A DNA stretch of 8,683 nt, taken from NCBI GenBank assembly GCA_015065205.1, contig SVQS01000078.1, positions 1 to 8,683 of the forward strand, written 5' to 3'. Position numbers and translations under genes: made by a program. The notes beneath the pieces are model-generated. The model saw only the letters and a list, made by a program, of their open reading frames with translations, did no database searches and was not told the DNA's origin. The DNA is from Oscillospiraceae bacterium. Its GTDB lineage: Bacteria; Bacillota; Clostridia; Oscillospirales; CAG-272. Below, one piece after another: positions 1 to 5,945 of this stretch. Within the stretch, counting starts at the first letter, position 1; the number at the start of each line of letters is the position of its first letter.

Positions 1-12
1 TTTTCACCCTTT
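1..12 (-). promoter_or_regulatory. Ribosome binding site of a gene starting left of the window
   Basis: On the minus strand this reads GAAAGGGTGAAAA, the same Shine-Dalgarno and spacer that precedes the ATG of the small membrane protein gene at 301-567 (GAAAGGGTGAAAAATATG). A start codon would therefore be expected within a few bases beyond the left edge. The coding sequence itself is not visible. Confidence 0.6.
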
Positions 13-43
13 CCTCTGACTCTGTCAGAATGTTTACACTAAT

Positions 44-72
44 AGATTACCACTTTTTTAAACATTTGTCAA
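44..72 (-). promoter_or_regulatory. Sigma-A type promoter for the gene left of the window
   Basis: On the minus strand there is TTGACA (67-72), a 17-base spacer, then TAATCT (44-49) preceded by TGG, an extended -10. The leader to the left edge is about 40 bases. The same extended -10 context (TGGTA-TCTAT) recurs in the promoter at 612-640. Confidence 0.75.
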
Positions 73-175
73 GGGGTATTTTACTTTTTTTTGAAAAATA
101 TTTTATTTTTAAAAGAAATATTCACTTGCTTGAAATAAAATCTCTGTCCTGTTACAAAAAAAGTTAAAAATCAAC
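73..175. other. AT-rich intergenic stretch, no gene seen
   Basis: Very A/T-rich DNA with runs of T and A upstream of the promoter at 44-72. It could act as an UP-element-like or curved region for that promoter, but nothing specific is demonstrated. I see no open reading frame with a ribosome binding site. Bases 216-300, between the terminator and the end of the next gene, are likewise empty. Confidence 0.5.
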
Positions 176-215
176 AAAAAAGGCAGACGGAAAGACGACC
201 GCCTTTCCGTCTGTC
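176..215 (-). terminator. Intrinsic terminator of the 301-567 gene
   Basis: Arms 182-194 and 203-215 form a 13-pair stem (core CAGACGGAAAG with CTTTCCGTCTG) around an 8-base loop. On the minus strand the stem is followed directly by six T (A-run at 176-181). It lies about 85 bases past the stop codon at 301, with nothing coding in between. Confidence 0.85.
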
Positions 216-300
216 AAGCATTTCTTGTTCTAAAAAGCACACCGGAGATACGTTGCTCTCAATCCCCTTTCAACCGAAGCGAAAGCAGTGATGTAATCGA

Positions 301-567
301 TTAAATTGCACCCAAAGCAAAAGCTACTCCAAAAGCAATGAGGGCAACAATAGCGAGGATCAGTAGTCCGCAGAAATAAGAACGTGCGAAGCTACGACCG
401 TGACGGCTCTTGGCGTTGATTGCGTGTACAAACAGGAAGATCCAGCCGATTACGGGAATCAGATACAGAACTGAGCGCCAAAAATAATTCCAAGAAGAGA
501 GAGGTCTGTATGCCTTAGGAAGAAGCATTTCGGCAGTTTTTGTGTTGATTTTTTTTGTTTTTTTCAT
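301..567 (-). CDS. Small two-helix membrane protein, function unknown
   Basis: An 88-residue protein with no recognised name. The basic N-terminus (about residues 1-21) is followed by the motif YRPLSSWNYFW (20-30), a first membrane helix at about 29-51 (VLYLIPVIGWIFLFVHAI), a basic loop with HGRSFARSYFC (56-66), and a second helix at about 66-87. The RPLS-W and FARSYFC signatures resemble small membrane proteins I associate with gut Clostridia, sometimes with an N-terminal zinc ribbon, which is absent here. The ATG at 565-567 was chosen because AAAGGGTGA sits just upstream; a longer frame reaching 621 would overlap the -10 element and is rejected. It has its own promoter (612-640) and terminator (176-215). 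Its leader resembles that of the gene off the left edge. Function is not inferred. Confidence 0.75.
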   Translation of the reverse strand: MKKTKKINTKTAEMLLPKAYRPLSSWNYFWRSVLYLIPVIGWIFLFVHAINAKSRHGRSFARSYFCGLLILAIVALIAFGVAFALGAI

Positions 568-611
568 ATTTTTCACCCTTTCTTCGGCATGAGCCAAAAT
601 ATTACACCTAT

Positions 612-640
612 AGAATACCATCTTTTTCTTTTTTTTGCAA
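612..640 (-). promoter_or_regulatory. Promoter of the small membrane protein gene
   Basis: On the minus strand, TTGCAA (635-640), a 17-base spacer, and TATTCT (612-617) with an extended TGG. The transcript would start near 605, giving a leader of about 38 bases. No convincing terminator separates it from the yfcE operon ending at 698, so some read-through from that operon is possible. Confidence 0.7.
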
Positions 641-697
641 GAGTTTTTTTCATTTTTTTCGCATTATCAACAAAAAAATCAGATTTTAGAAAGAAAG

Positions 698-1240
698 TCA
701 AAGAGAATATTCCATATACGTAACACCGTCAAGGCTTTTCCAGGTCAGGCAAGCATCCTCAAGAATCAAATAGCCGTGAGGGCTGTTCTCTTTGGGAATA
801 GAAACCGAACCGGGGTTGATATAGAGATAACCATCGTGCTCCACGCATTTTGGAACGTGCGTATGTCCGTGCAAAAGAATGCTTCCCCTTTGAAGAGGCG
901 GTAATTTGTTTTCGTTATAAACGTGACCGTGTGTAGCATAGATAACGCGTTCACCCACACAAAGGATCGCATAATCGGCAAGCACGGGAAACTCCAACAC
1001 CATCTGGTCAACCTCTGTGTCGCAATTTCCGCGTACGCAGAGCAATTTTTCCTTGATGCCATTGAGCATTGCAATCACTTCCTTGGGGGCATAATCGCGT
1101 GGCAGGTCATTGCGCGGTCCGTGATAGAGCACGTCGCCAAGAAGCAACAATTTGTCCACTTCTTCGCGCTGTGCTGCCGCCAAAAGCTCGCGGCAATAAT
1201 AAGCCGAACCGTGAATATCGGATGCGATCATCCATTTCAT
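698..1240 (-). CDS. yfcE: YfcE-family metallophosphoesterase (phosphodiesterase)
   Basis: A 180-residue protein, close to the usual length of the YfcE/MJ0936 family (E. coli YfcE is about 184). All motifs of the dinuclear metal site are visible: DIH at 8-10, GDVLYHGPRN starting at 35, GNCD at 71-74, THGH at 103-106 and GHTH at 125-128. Predicted metal ligands are D8, H10, D36, N72, H104, H126 and H128, with NPGS at 142-145. Family members hydrolyse phosphodiester bonds of model substrates, usually with Mn2+; the natural substrate is generally unknown. It is the last gene of a three-gene operon, 13 bases after the UPF0210 gene, and its Shine-Dalgarno is formed partly by that gene's stop (TAAGGAG), suggesting coupled translation. 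The fold and catalytic class are secure; the cellular role is not. Confidence 0.88.
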   Translation of the reverse strand: MKWMIASDIHGSAYYCRELLAAAQREEVDKLLLLGDVLYHGPRNDLPRDYAPKEVIAMLNGIKEKLLCVRGNCDTEVDQMVLEFPVLADYAILCVGERVIYATHGHVYNENKLPPLQRGSILLHGHTHVPKCVEHDGYLYINPGSVSIPKENSPHGYLILEDACLTWKSLDGVTYMEYSL

Positions 1241-1253
1241 ATCGTAAGTCTCC

Positions 1254-2612
1254 TTAATTTTTCAGACTATGAATGGGCGCCGGAATTCTTCCGCCGCGAC
1301 GAATAAATTGCGCGGGAGAATAGGTATTGATAGCCATAATAGGTGCAGTTCCCAAAAGGCCGCCAAACTCTACACTATCACCTGCTTTTTTGCCGTATGC
1401 AGGAATGAGACGCACTGCCGTGGTCTTGGTATTGACAACACCGATGGAAATTTCATCGGCAATAATACCGTTGATAACATCCTCGGGTGTATCACCGGGA
1501 ACGGCAATCATATCAAGGCCAACCGAGCAAACAGCTGTCATAGCCTCAAGCTTCTCCAAGGTGAGCGCACCGCGCTCGACTGCGGCGATCATACCCGCAT
1601 CCTCGGAAACGGGGATAAACGCACCCGAAAGGCCGCCTACGTGCGAGGATGCCATAACACCGCCCTTTTTGACAGCGTCGTTGAGCATTGCGAGTGCCGC
1701 GGTGGTTCCGTGTGCACCACAGGATTCAAGTCCCATACCTTCAAGAATGTGCGCCACCGAGTCACCGATGGCAGGGGTAGGAGCGAGGGAGAGGTCGACA
1801 ATACCGAATGGCGTATTGAGTCGGCGTGCCGCCTCGTTTGCCACAAGTTGACCCACACGTGTGATTTTAAATGCGGTTTTTTTGATAACGTCTGCGAGTT
1901 CTGAGAGGTCGCAGTCGCCGGCTCTGCGAATAGCAGATGCCACAACACCGGGGCCACTGACGCCTACGTTAATAGCGGCTTCGGGTTCTCCAACACCGCA
2001 AAATGCCCCCGCCATAAACGGATTATCCTCGGGTACGTTTGCAAACACAACCAGCTTTGCACAAGCAATGGAGTTCTCATCGCGTGTCAGATATGCCGCA
2101 CGCTTGATGGTAGAACCCATCAGAGCGATAGCATCCATATTGATACCTGCCTTGGTAGATGCTACATTCACAGAGGAACAAACATTTCTTGTTTCGGAAA
2201 GTGCCTCGGGAAGAATGGAAATGAGGTTCTTCGCGCCCTCGGTCATTCCCTTTTGCACAAGTGCGGAAAATCCGCCTATGAAGTTGATGCCGAGTGTATC
2301 GGCTGCGCGTTGCAGAGTGTGTGCGATTTTGAGATATCCTTCGGGAGATGCCGCACCGCCTACAAGCGAGATAGGCGTGACAGACACACGCTTGTTGACA
2401 ATCGGAATACCGTACATTTTTTCAATGTCGTTACCGGTTGCCACCAAACGCTCGGCGCGCGTAGTGATTTTATCATAAATCTTATCACAAAAACGATCCA
2501 CGTCCTCGCTAACGCAATCCCACAAAGAAATTCCCATAGTGATGGTGCGTATGTCGAGGTTTTCCTCGCGGATCATATTGATAGTCTCTAAAACATCATG
2601 CGTATTGATCAT
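1254..2612 (-). CDS. UPF0210 / DUF711 family protein (PFL-like fold)
   Basis: A 452-residue protein, matching the usual length of about 450 for UPF0210 (annotated as PFL family or DUF711). Conserved blocks are PFGIVDLSLAPTPAIGDSVA (268-287), GAHGTTAALAMLNDAVKKGG (299-318), SSHVGGLSGAFIPVSEDAGM (322-341) and the C-terminal RGGRIPAPIHSLKN. The family has a known structure from Streptococcus pneumoniae (SP0239) and is related in fold to pyruvate formate-lyase-like enzymes, but no reaction is established and I see no glycyl-radical motif. The start is the ATG at 2610-2612, eight bases after AAGGAG; an in-frame GTG three codons earlier abuts that site and is unlikely. The gene follows the ACT-domain gene by 12 bases, the same order as the SP0238-SP0239 pair. 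Confidence 0.9.
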   Translation of the reverse strand: MINTHDVLETINMIREENLDIRTITMGISLWDCVSEDVDRFCDKIYDKITTRAERLVATGNDIEKMYGIPIVNKRVSVTPISLVGGAASPEGYLKIAHTLQRAADTLGINFIGGFSALVQKGMTEGAKNLISILPEALSETRNVCSSVNVASTKAGINMDAIALMGSTIKRAAYLTRDENSIACAKLVVFANVPEDNPFMAGAFCGVGEPEAAINVGVSGPGVVASAIRRAGDCDLSELADVIKKTAFKITRVGQLVANEAARRLNTPFGIVDLSLAPTPAIGDSVAHILEGMGLESCGAHGTTAALAMLNDAVKKGGVMASSHVGGLSGAFIPVSEDAGMIAAVERGALTLEKLEAMTAVCSVGLDMIAVPGDTPEDVINGIIADEISIGVVNTKTTAVRLIPAYGKKAGDSVEFGGLLGTAPIMAINTYSPAQFIRRGGRIPAPIHSLKN

Positions 2613-2624
2613 CGTGTCCACTCC

Positions 2625-2894
2625 TTAAATGTGGTGCATCGTGTTAAAGATATCCTCGTGCATTGCGTGGATCATCAGCCCCTTACCCTCGCCAAGCTTT
2701 GTGAGTGCATCGGCAAAATCGGCAAATTCCACGTCCAAAGCGTCAATGTCTGCCAACATGATCATTGCAAAATATTCGGAAAGTACGCTTTGCGTAATAT
2801 CGAGAATGTTGGCGCGGTATTTTGCGCAAACTGCCGCGACATCAGCGATAATTCCAACGGTATCTTTACCCGTTACGGTGATAACTGCTTTCAT
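2625..2894 (-). CDS. ACT-domain protein, UPF0237 family
   Basis: An 89-residue single ACT domain, the usual UPF0237 length. The opening MKAVITVTGKDTVGIIADV places the first strand and the ligand-binding loop (GKDTVG, 9-14); the C-terminus IHAMHEDIFNTMHHI is typical of the family. ACT domains bind small ligands, often amino acids, usually at dimer interfaces. Pairing with UPF0210 is conserved in Firmicutes, so a regulatory-subunit role for the larger partner is a fair inference, unproven. The start ATG at 2892-2894 is preceded by AAAGGTGG; the longer upstream frame crosses the promoter and is rejected. First gene of the operon, promoter at 2932-2960. Its stop codon TAA runs into GGAG to form the next gene's Shine-Dalgarno. 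Confidence 0.9.
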   Translation of the reverse strand: MKAVITVTGKDTVGIIADVAAVCAKYRANILDITQSVLSEYFAMIMLADIDALDVEFADFADALTKLGEGKGLMIHAMHEDIFNTMHHI

Positions 2895-2931
2895 AAAAAC
2901 GTCCACCTTTCTACTTTTTAAATTCCTTTTT

Positions 2932-2960
2932 ATTATACTTGATAGTCGTTCAAATGTCAA
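2932..2960 (-). promoter_or_regulatory. Consensus promoter of the ACT-UPF0210-yfcE operon
   Basis: Perfect TTGACA (2955-2960) and TATAAT (2932-2937) on the minus strand with a 17-base spacer. Predicted start of transcription is near 2925, so the leader is only about 30 bases, too short for a riboswitch. It diverges from the promoter at 3034-3062. Confidence 0.88.
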
Positions 2961-3033
2961 TAGCAAATCCATATGAAATACATGCTTTTGAATCAGCATT
3001 GGTTGATAATTTTGTCAAAAATGAAGCACCCCA

Positions 3034-3062
3034 TTGACAAACCCACCTTTTTGTGGTATAAT
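3034..3062 (+). promoter_or_regulatory. Consensus promoter of the rightward membrane protein gene
   Basis: Perfect TTGACA (3034-3039), 17-base spacer, TATAAT (3057-3062) with an extended TGG. A GGAGG ribosome binding site follows at 3078-3082. The 73 bases between this -35 and the divergent -35 at 2955-2960 could hold shared control sites, but I see none. Confidence 0.88.
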
Positions 3063-3089
3063 AAGGAAAATATTTTTGGAGGTACCATT

Positions 3090-3641
3090 ATGAACAGTGA
3101 TTCCGGATTTGGTTCGAGCGGCGCTCCCTTTGAATATGCCGTTGCCGAAGCCAACAACAAAGCTCTCAAAACCAAAAAGGCTCTTTTTATTGTAGGCTAC
3201 GTGCTTTATGCCGCCATCATTTTGGGTCTTGGCGCAGGTAGCAAAATCTTCTTGCCCCTGATGTGCTTCATTCCCCTCTCTTTGTGGATCATCGTTTGGC
3301 TCACTTGGAGATTTACGCAGGTAGAATATGAGTACTCTTTCTTCTCGGGCGAGCTCACCGTTAACCGTATTCTCGGTAACCGTACACGCAAAAACCTGAC
3401 CAAGGTTCGCATCCAAAACTTCTCCGCTATCTTCCCTGCAACCGAGTTGAATCAATCCAAGATTGAAGCATTTGCTGCTGAGAACACCATCTTTGCCGTG
3501 TCTGAGGCAGGTGCTGAGGGCATTTGGGTCGCTCTTTGGGATGATGCCGAAAGTGGCAAGCATCAGGCCCTCTACTTTGAGCCCAACGAAAAGGCCATCA
3601 AAATTTTGAAGTATTACAACGCCTCCGCAATGGCAAAATGA
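3090..3641 (+). CDS. Membrane protein with soluble C-terminal domain, possibly DUF6106-like
   Basis: A 183-residue protein. The N-terminal 30 residues are polar and Gly/Ser-rich, two membrane helices follow at about 31-49 and 53-72, and the rest is soluble. The stretch VEYEYSFFSGELTVNRILGNRTRKNLTKVRIQNF (78-111) alternates like beta strands and recalls small bacterial PH-like domains. The overall pattern resembles what I recall as DUF6106 of Firmicutes; that name is from memory and needs a profile search. The ATG at 3090 has GGAGG eight bases upstream and sits after the promoter at 3034-3062; an in-frame start at 2973 lies before the promoter and is rejected. It is the only rightward gene. 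Its mRNA has no T-tract terminator before 3892-3921, so its 3' untranslated region should carry the hairpin array. Confidence 0.8.
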   Translation: MNSDSGFGSSGAPFEYAVAEANNKALKTKKALFIVGYVLYAAIILGLGAGSKIFLPLMCFIPLSLWIIVWLTWRFTQVEYEYSFFSGELTVNRILGNRTRKNLTKVRIQNFSAIFPATELNQSKIEAFAAENTIFAVSEAGAEGIWVALWDDAESGKHQALYFEPNEKAIKILKYYNASAMAK

Positions 3642-3650
3642 TTTATTGGC

Positions 3651-3862
3651 GCACCTGCCATAGGCAGGTGCACCATCGATATAAATCCGCTTGCGCGGAT
3701 TTTCTGATATAATGCTTGCTGCGCAAGCGCTCGATATGTGCTTCGCACTCGATATGCTCACTGCGTGAGCGCGGATTTATATCATATCGAATTCGAGTGA
3801 AACGAGAATATATCGAATTTGCCGTAGGCAAATATATCGAGTCGGCATAGCCGACATATCGA
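3651..3862. repeat. Array of about eight hairpins separated by constant TCGATAT/ATATCGA linkers
   Basis: Hairpins with perfect or near-perfect arms: 3651-3671 (GCACCTGCC arm, loop ATA), 3683-3702 (AAATCCGC arm, loop TTGC), 3714-3728 (GCTTGC arm, loop TGC), 3738-3748 (GTGC arm, loop TTC), 3756-3770 (GCTCAC arm, loop TGC), 3791-3809 (imperfect, ATTC/GAAT ends), 3817-3833 (ATTTGCC arm, loop GTA) and 3841-3855 (GTCGGC arm, loop ATA). Linkers are TCGATAT at 3676, 3731 and 3749 (CTGATAT at 3704 is a degenerate copy) and ATATCGA at 3784, 3810, 3834 and 3856. The linker orientation flips at about 3771-3783. Arms differ between hairpins while pairing is kept. No protein is encoded. It lies between the rightward gene and the terminator at 3892-3921. 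Confidence 0.85.
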
Positions 3863-3891
3863 CAAAAAGTAAAACAAACGATTATAATAGC

Positions 3892-3921
3892 AAAAAGCGG
3901 CAGAGAAAACTGCCGCTTTTT
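3892..3921. terminator. Bidirectional terminator between convergent genes
   Basis: A 12-pair stem, AAAAAGCGGCAG (3892-3903) with CTGCCGCTTTTT (3910-3921), around a six-base loop. The A and T runs serve both strands. It begins two bases past the stop codon of the leftward gene at 3924 and is the first good terminator for the rightward gene ending at 3641. Confidence 0.88.
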
Positions 3922-3923
3922 GT

Positions 3924-4508
3924 TTAATCATTATTTGTTGGCGCTCCAACGCCGATATAATAGGGCTCATTGAATGCGCCTTTGTGGTATTCCACAACGT
4001 AGAGGTCGCCCTCACGGAATTGATAATAGTGAGTTACAGGTACTTCGATGTCAAAAGTATCGCCGTCAATGGTCACGATAAATTTGTGATGCCCAGGGGC
4101 TTTTCCGTAACCAATGTCGTAATCCTCATTTTCTATTGCCACTGTGTATCTCTCCGGCTCGCTGAAATCGAAGATGTGATTTAGATGAGAAACAAGGACC
4201 ATCGTGGTAAAAAACGCGAAAAACGCTACAATAAAAGCCAATCCAATAACCGTCCCCCTTCCCCTATCACGCAAAATCTTTTTAGCAAATTTCGAAACCC
4301 AAAGTGCAGCTACAGCCACAAATGTCAAAGCAAGAGAAATCTGCCAAAAAGGGAAACCATCCCTAACAAATTCATATCGTCTACTACTTATGAGTAACCA
4401 GCAGAACGCGATGGAGCACACCAAAAAGATATTGATTATCAACAATACTTTTTTATTTGCGCCCTTTTCCTTCGTGCGTTTCTTTTTATTTGCTTTCTTT
4501 TTCGCCAT
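3924..4508 (-). CDS. Three-helix membrane protein with beta-rich C-terminal domain, unknown
   Basis: A 194-residue protein. The first 20 residues are almost all Lys, Arg, Asn and Ala, a strongly basic cytosolic tail that fits the positive-inside rule. Membrane helices lie at about 21-41, 55-74 and 86-107. Residues 110-194 look like a small extracytoplasmic beta domain: YTVAIENEDYD, HKFIVTIDGDTFDIEVP, EGDLYVVEYHKGAF and EPYYIGVG. I do not recognise a named family. It follows the FAD-protein gene by 5 bases, with a GGGGGAG ribosome binding site inside the end of that gene, about 11 bases from the ATG, so the two are surely co-transcribed. Whether they work together is unknown. Its terminator begins immediately past the stop. 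Confidence 0.75.
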   Translation of the reverse strand: MAKKKANKKKRTKEKGANKKVLLIINIFLVCSIAFCWLLISSRRYEFVRDGFPFWQISLALTFVAVAALWVSKFAKKILRDRGRGTVIGLAFIVAFFAFFTTMVLVSHLNHIFDFSEPERYTVAIENEDYDIGYGKAPGHHKFIVTIDGDTFDIEVPVTHYYQFREGDLYVVEYHKGAFNEPYYIGVGAPTNND

Positions 4509-4513
4509 AATCT

Positions 4514-5884
4514 TTAGTTCTCCCCCGCAATCTGTCTTGCTACATACACGCCGCTGGCGGAGGCGTGAGAGAGCGAGTGAGTGATGCCGCTGCCGTCGCC
4601 AATGATATAGAGACCGTCGTACTTTGTTTCGAGGTGCTCGTTGACCTTGACTTCCATATTGTAGAACTTTACTTCTACGCCATAAAGGAGCGTATCATCA
4701 TTTGCGGTACCGGGGGCAATTTTATCAAGCGCGTAGACCATTTCGATAATACCGTCAAGGATGCGCTTGGGAAGCACGAGACTCAGGTCTCCCGGGGTTG
4801 CGTTGAGCGTGGGGGTAACAAAGGACTCCTCAATTCTCTTTGCCGTGGAGCGTTGACCGCGAATGAGGTCGCCAAAGCGTTGTACGATAACGCCGCCGCC
4901 AAGCATATTGCTCAGTCTTGCAATCGACTCGCCATAGCCGTTGGAATCCTTAAAAGGCTCGGAGAAATGCTTTGCAACAAGCAATGCAAAGTTGGTGTTT
5001 GCCGTGTGCTTTGCAGGATCTTCGTAGCTGTGACCGTTCACGGTAATGATGCCGTTGGTGTTTTCGTTAACGACCGCGCCACGGGGGTTCATGCAGAACG
5101 TGCGGACCTTATCGCCGTACTTGGGTGTGCGGTAAACAATTTTGCTTTCATAAAGCTCATCGGTCAGGTGCGAGAAAACCTCGGCAGGAAGCTCGACGCG
5201 CACGCCGATATCTACGCGGCTCGACTCGGTGGGAATGTCCATATCGCGGCAAACGGTCTCCATCCATTTGGAGCCGCTACGTCCAACGGAAATAATACAC
5301 TTCTCGGCGGTATATTCCTTTTTGCCGCAAAAGATGCGGTAACCGCCGTCCTCGCGCTCTATTCTGTCTACGGGCGTGTCGAAGAAGAACTCTACCTTGT
5401 TGCAAAGGTGATTGTAGAGATTTTCAAGCACCACGTAGTTGATGTCTGTGCCAAGGTGACGAACCGATGCATCCAAGAGGTGCAGATCGTTTTGCATACA
5501 GATCTTCTTAAATTTGCTGCCCGCGGTGGAATAGAGCTTTGTGCCCTCACCGCCGTAGAGCATATTGATCTCGTCAACGTATTTCATCAGGTCAATGGCC
5601 TTTTGCTTGCCAATGTACTGATACAGCGTACCGCCAAAATCGTTGGTGATGTTATATTTGCCATCGGAAAAAGCACCCGCACCGCCAAAGCCGCTCATAA
5701 TGGAGCAGGATTTGCACTCGATGCAGGATTTGATCTTTTCGCCATCAATTGGGCATTTGCGCTTTGATAGAGCGTGTCCTGCCTCGAAAACGGCAATTTT
5801 GAGCGAGGGATTCAGTTTGGAAAGCTCATAAGCCGAAAAAATTCCACCCGGCCCCGCACCAATGATAATGACATCGTAATTCAT
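4514..5884 (-). CDS. FAD-dependent dehydrogenase-like protein (COG2509 family)
   Basis: A 456-residue flavoprotein. The N-terminus has the Rossmann signature VIIIGAGPGG (5-14) for FAD binding, with the acidic E34 ending the second strand. A cysteine cluster follows: KCPIDGEKIKSCIECKSC with C44, C54, C57 and C60. The family block GFGGAGAFSDGKYN spans 65-78. Later blocks are ISVGRSGS (198-205), FCMNPRGAVV (263-272) and the C-terminal FAD loop IIGDGSGITHSLSHASASG (427-445). This matches the uncharacterised FAD-dependent dehydrogenases of COG2509. Their substrate is not established; the Cys cluster could be redox-active or bind metal. The ATG at 5882-5884 lies six bases after GGAGG. It is first in a two-gene operon from the promoter at 5946-5974. 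Confidence 0.88.
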   Translation of the reverse strand: MNYDVIIIGAGPGGIFSAYELSKLNPSLKIAVFEAGHALSKRKCPIDGEKIKSCIECKSCSIMSGFGGAGAFSDGKYNITNDFGGTLYQYIGKQKAIDLMKYVDEINMLYGGEGTKLYSTAGSKFKKICMQNDLHLLDASVRHLGTDINYVVLENLYNHLCNKVEFFFDTPVDRIEREDGGYRIFCGKKEYTAEKCIISVGRSGSKWMETVCRDMDIPTESSRVDIGVRVELPAEVFSHLTDELYESKIVYRTPKYGDKVRTFCMNPRGAVVNENTNGIITVNGHSYEDPAKHTANTNFALLVAKHFSEPFKDSNGYGESIARLSNMLGGGVIVQRFGDLIRGQRSTAKRIEESFVTPTLNATPGDLSLVLPKRILDGIIEMVYALDKIAPGTANDDTLLYGVEVKFYNMEVKVNEHLETKYDGLYIIGDGSGITHSLSHASASGVYVARQIAGEN

Positions 5885-5918
5885 ATATTACCTCCAAAAA
5901 GGTTGATGACAGTAAAAT

Positions 5919-5934
5919 ACGGGCTTGCGCCCGT
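5919..5934 (-). promoter_or_regulatory. Leader hairpin with GNRA tetraloop before the FAD-protein gene
   Basis: In the minus-strand transcript ACGGGC and GCCCGT pair perfectly around GCAA, a GNRA tetraloop. It would sit about six bases from the predicted 5' end (near 5939) and about 35 bases before the start codon. No T-tract follows, so it is not a terminator; a 5'-end stabilising stem or a protein site is possible. Confidence 0.6.
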
Positions 5935-5945
5935 TCCCTGCTTTT

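Noticed and set aside
672..690. Terminator hairpin after yfcE
   Set aside because: AAAATC and GATTTT can pair only around a one-base loop and the stem is almost all A-T, so it is not a credible terminator.
1269..2478. Several plus-strand frames of 112-211 codons opposite the UPF0210 gene
   Set aside because: They are reverse-strand shadows of a well-conserved protein and lack initiation signals.
2895..2999. Longer N-terminus for the ACT-domain protein
   Set aside because: The extension would be encoded across the promoter at 2932-2960, and the ACT domain begins exactly at the ATG with the good ribosome binding site.
3651..3671. Terminator directly after the rightward membrane protein gene
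   Set aside because: The nine-pair stem is strong but is followed by ACCATCGA, not a T-tract; the first proper terminator is at 3892-3921.
3705..3713. A plus-strand -10 (TATAAT at 3708-3713) inside the array
   Set aside because: No -35 at acceptable spacing; the only TTG-like box is 11 bases upstream.
3015..3761. A 248-codon frame on the minus strand opposite the rightward membrane protein gene
   Set aside because: It runs from the hairpin array across the whole plus-strand gene and its promoter. The plus strand has a consensus promoter, GGAGG site and membrane helices; the reverse frame has none of these.
3651..3862. CRISPR array
   Set aside because: The constant element is only seven bases, the inserts are palindromic and 11-21 bases long, and there are no cas genes.
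4565..5767. A 400-codon open frame on the plus strand, antisense to the FAD-protein gene
   Set aside because: It mirrors the FAD-protein codons, has no recognisable domain and no promoter or ribosome binding site, while the minus-strand frame carries complete family motifs.
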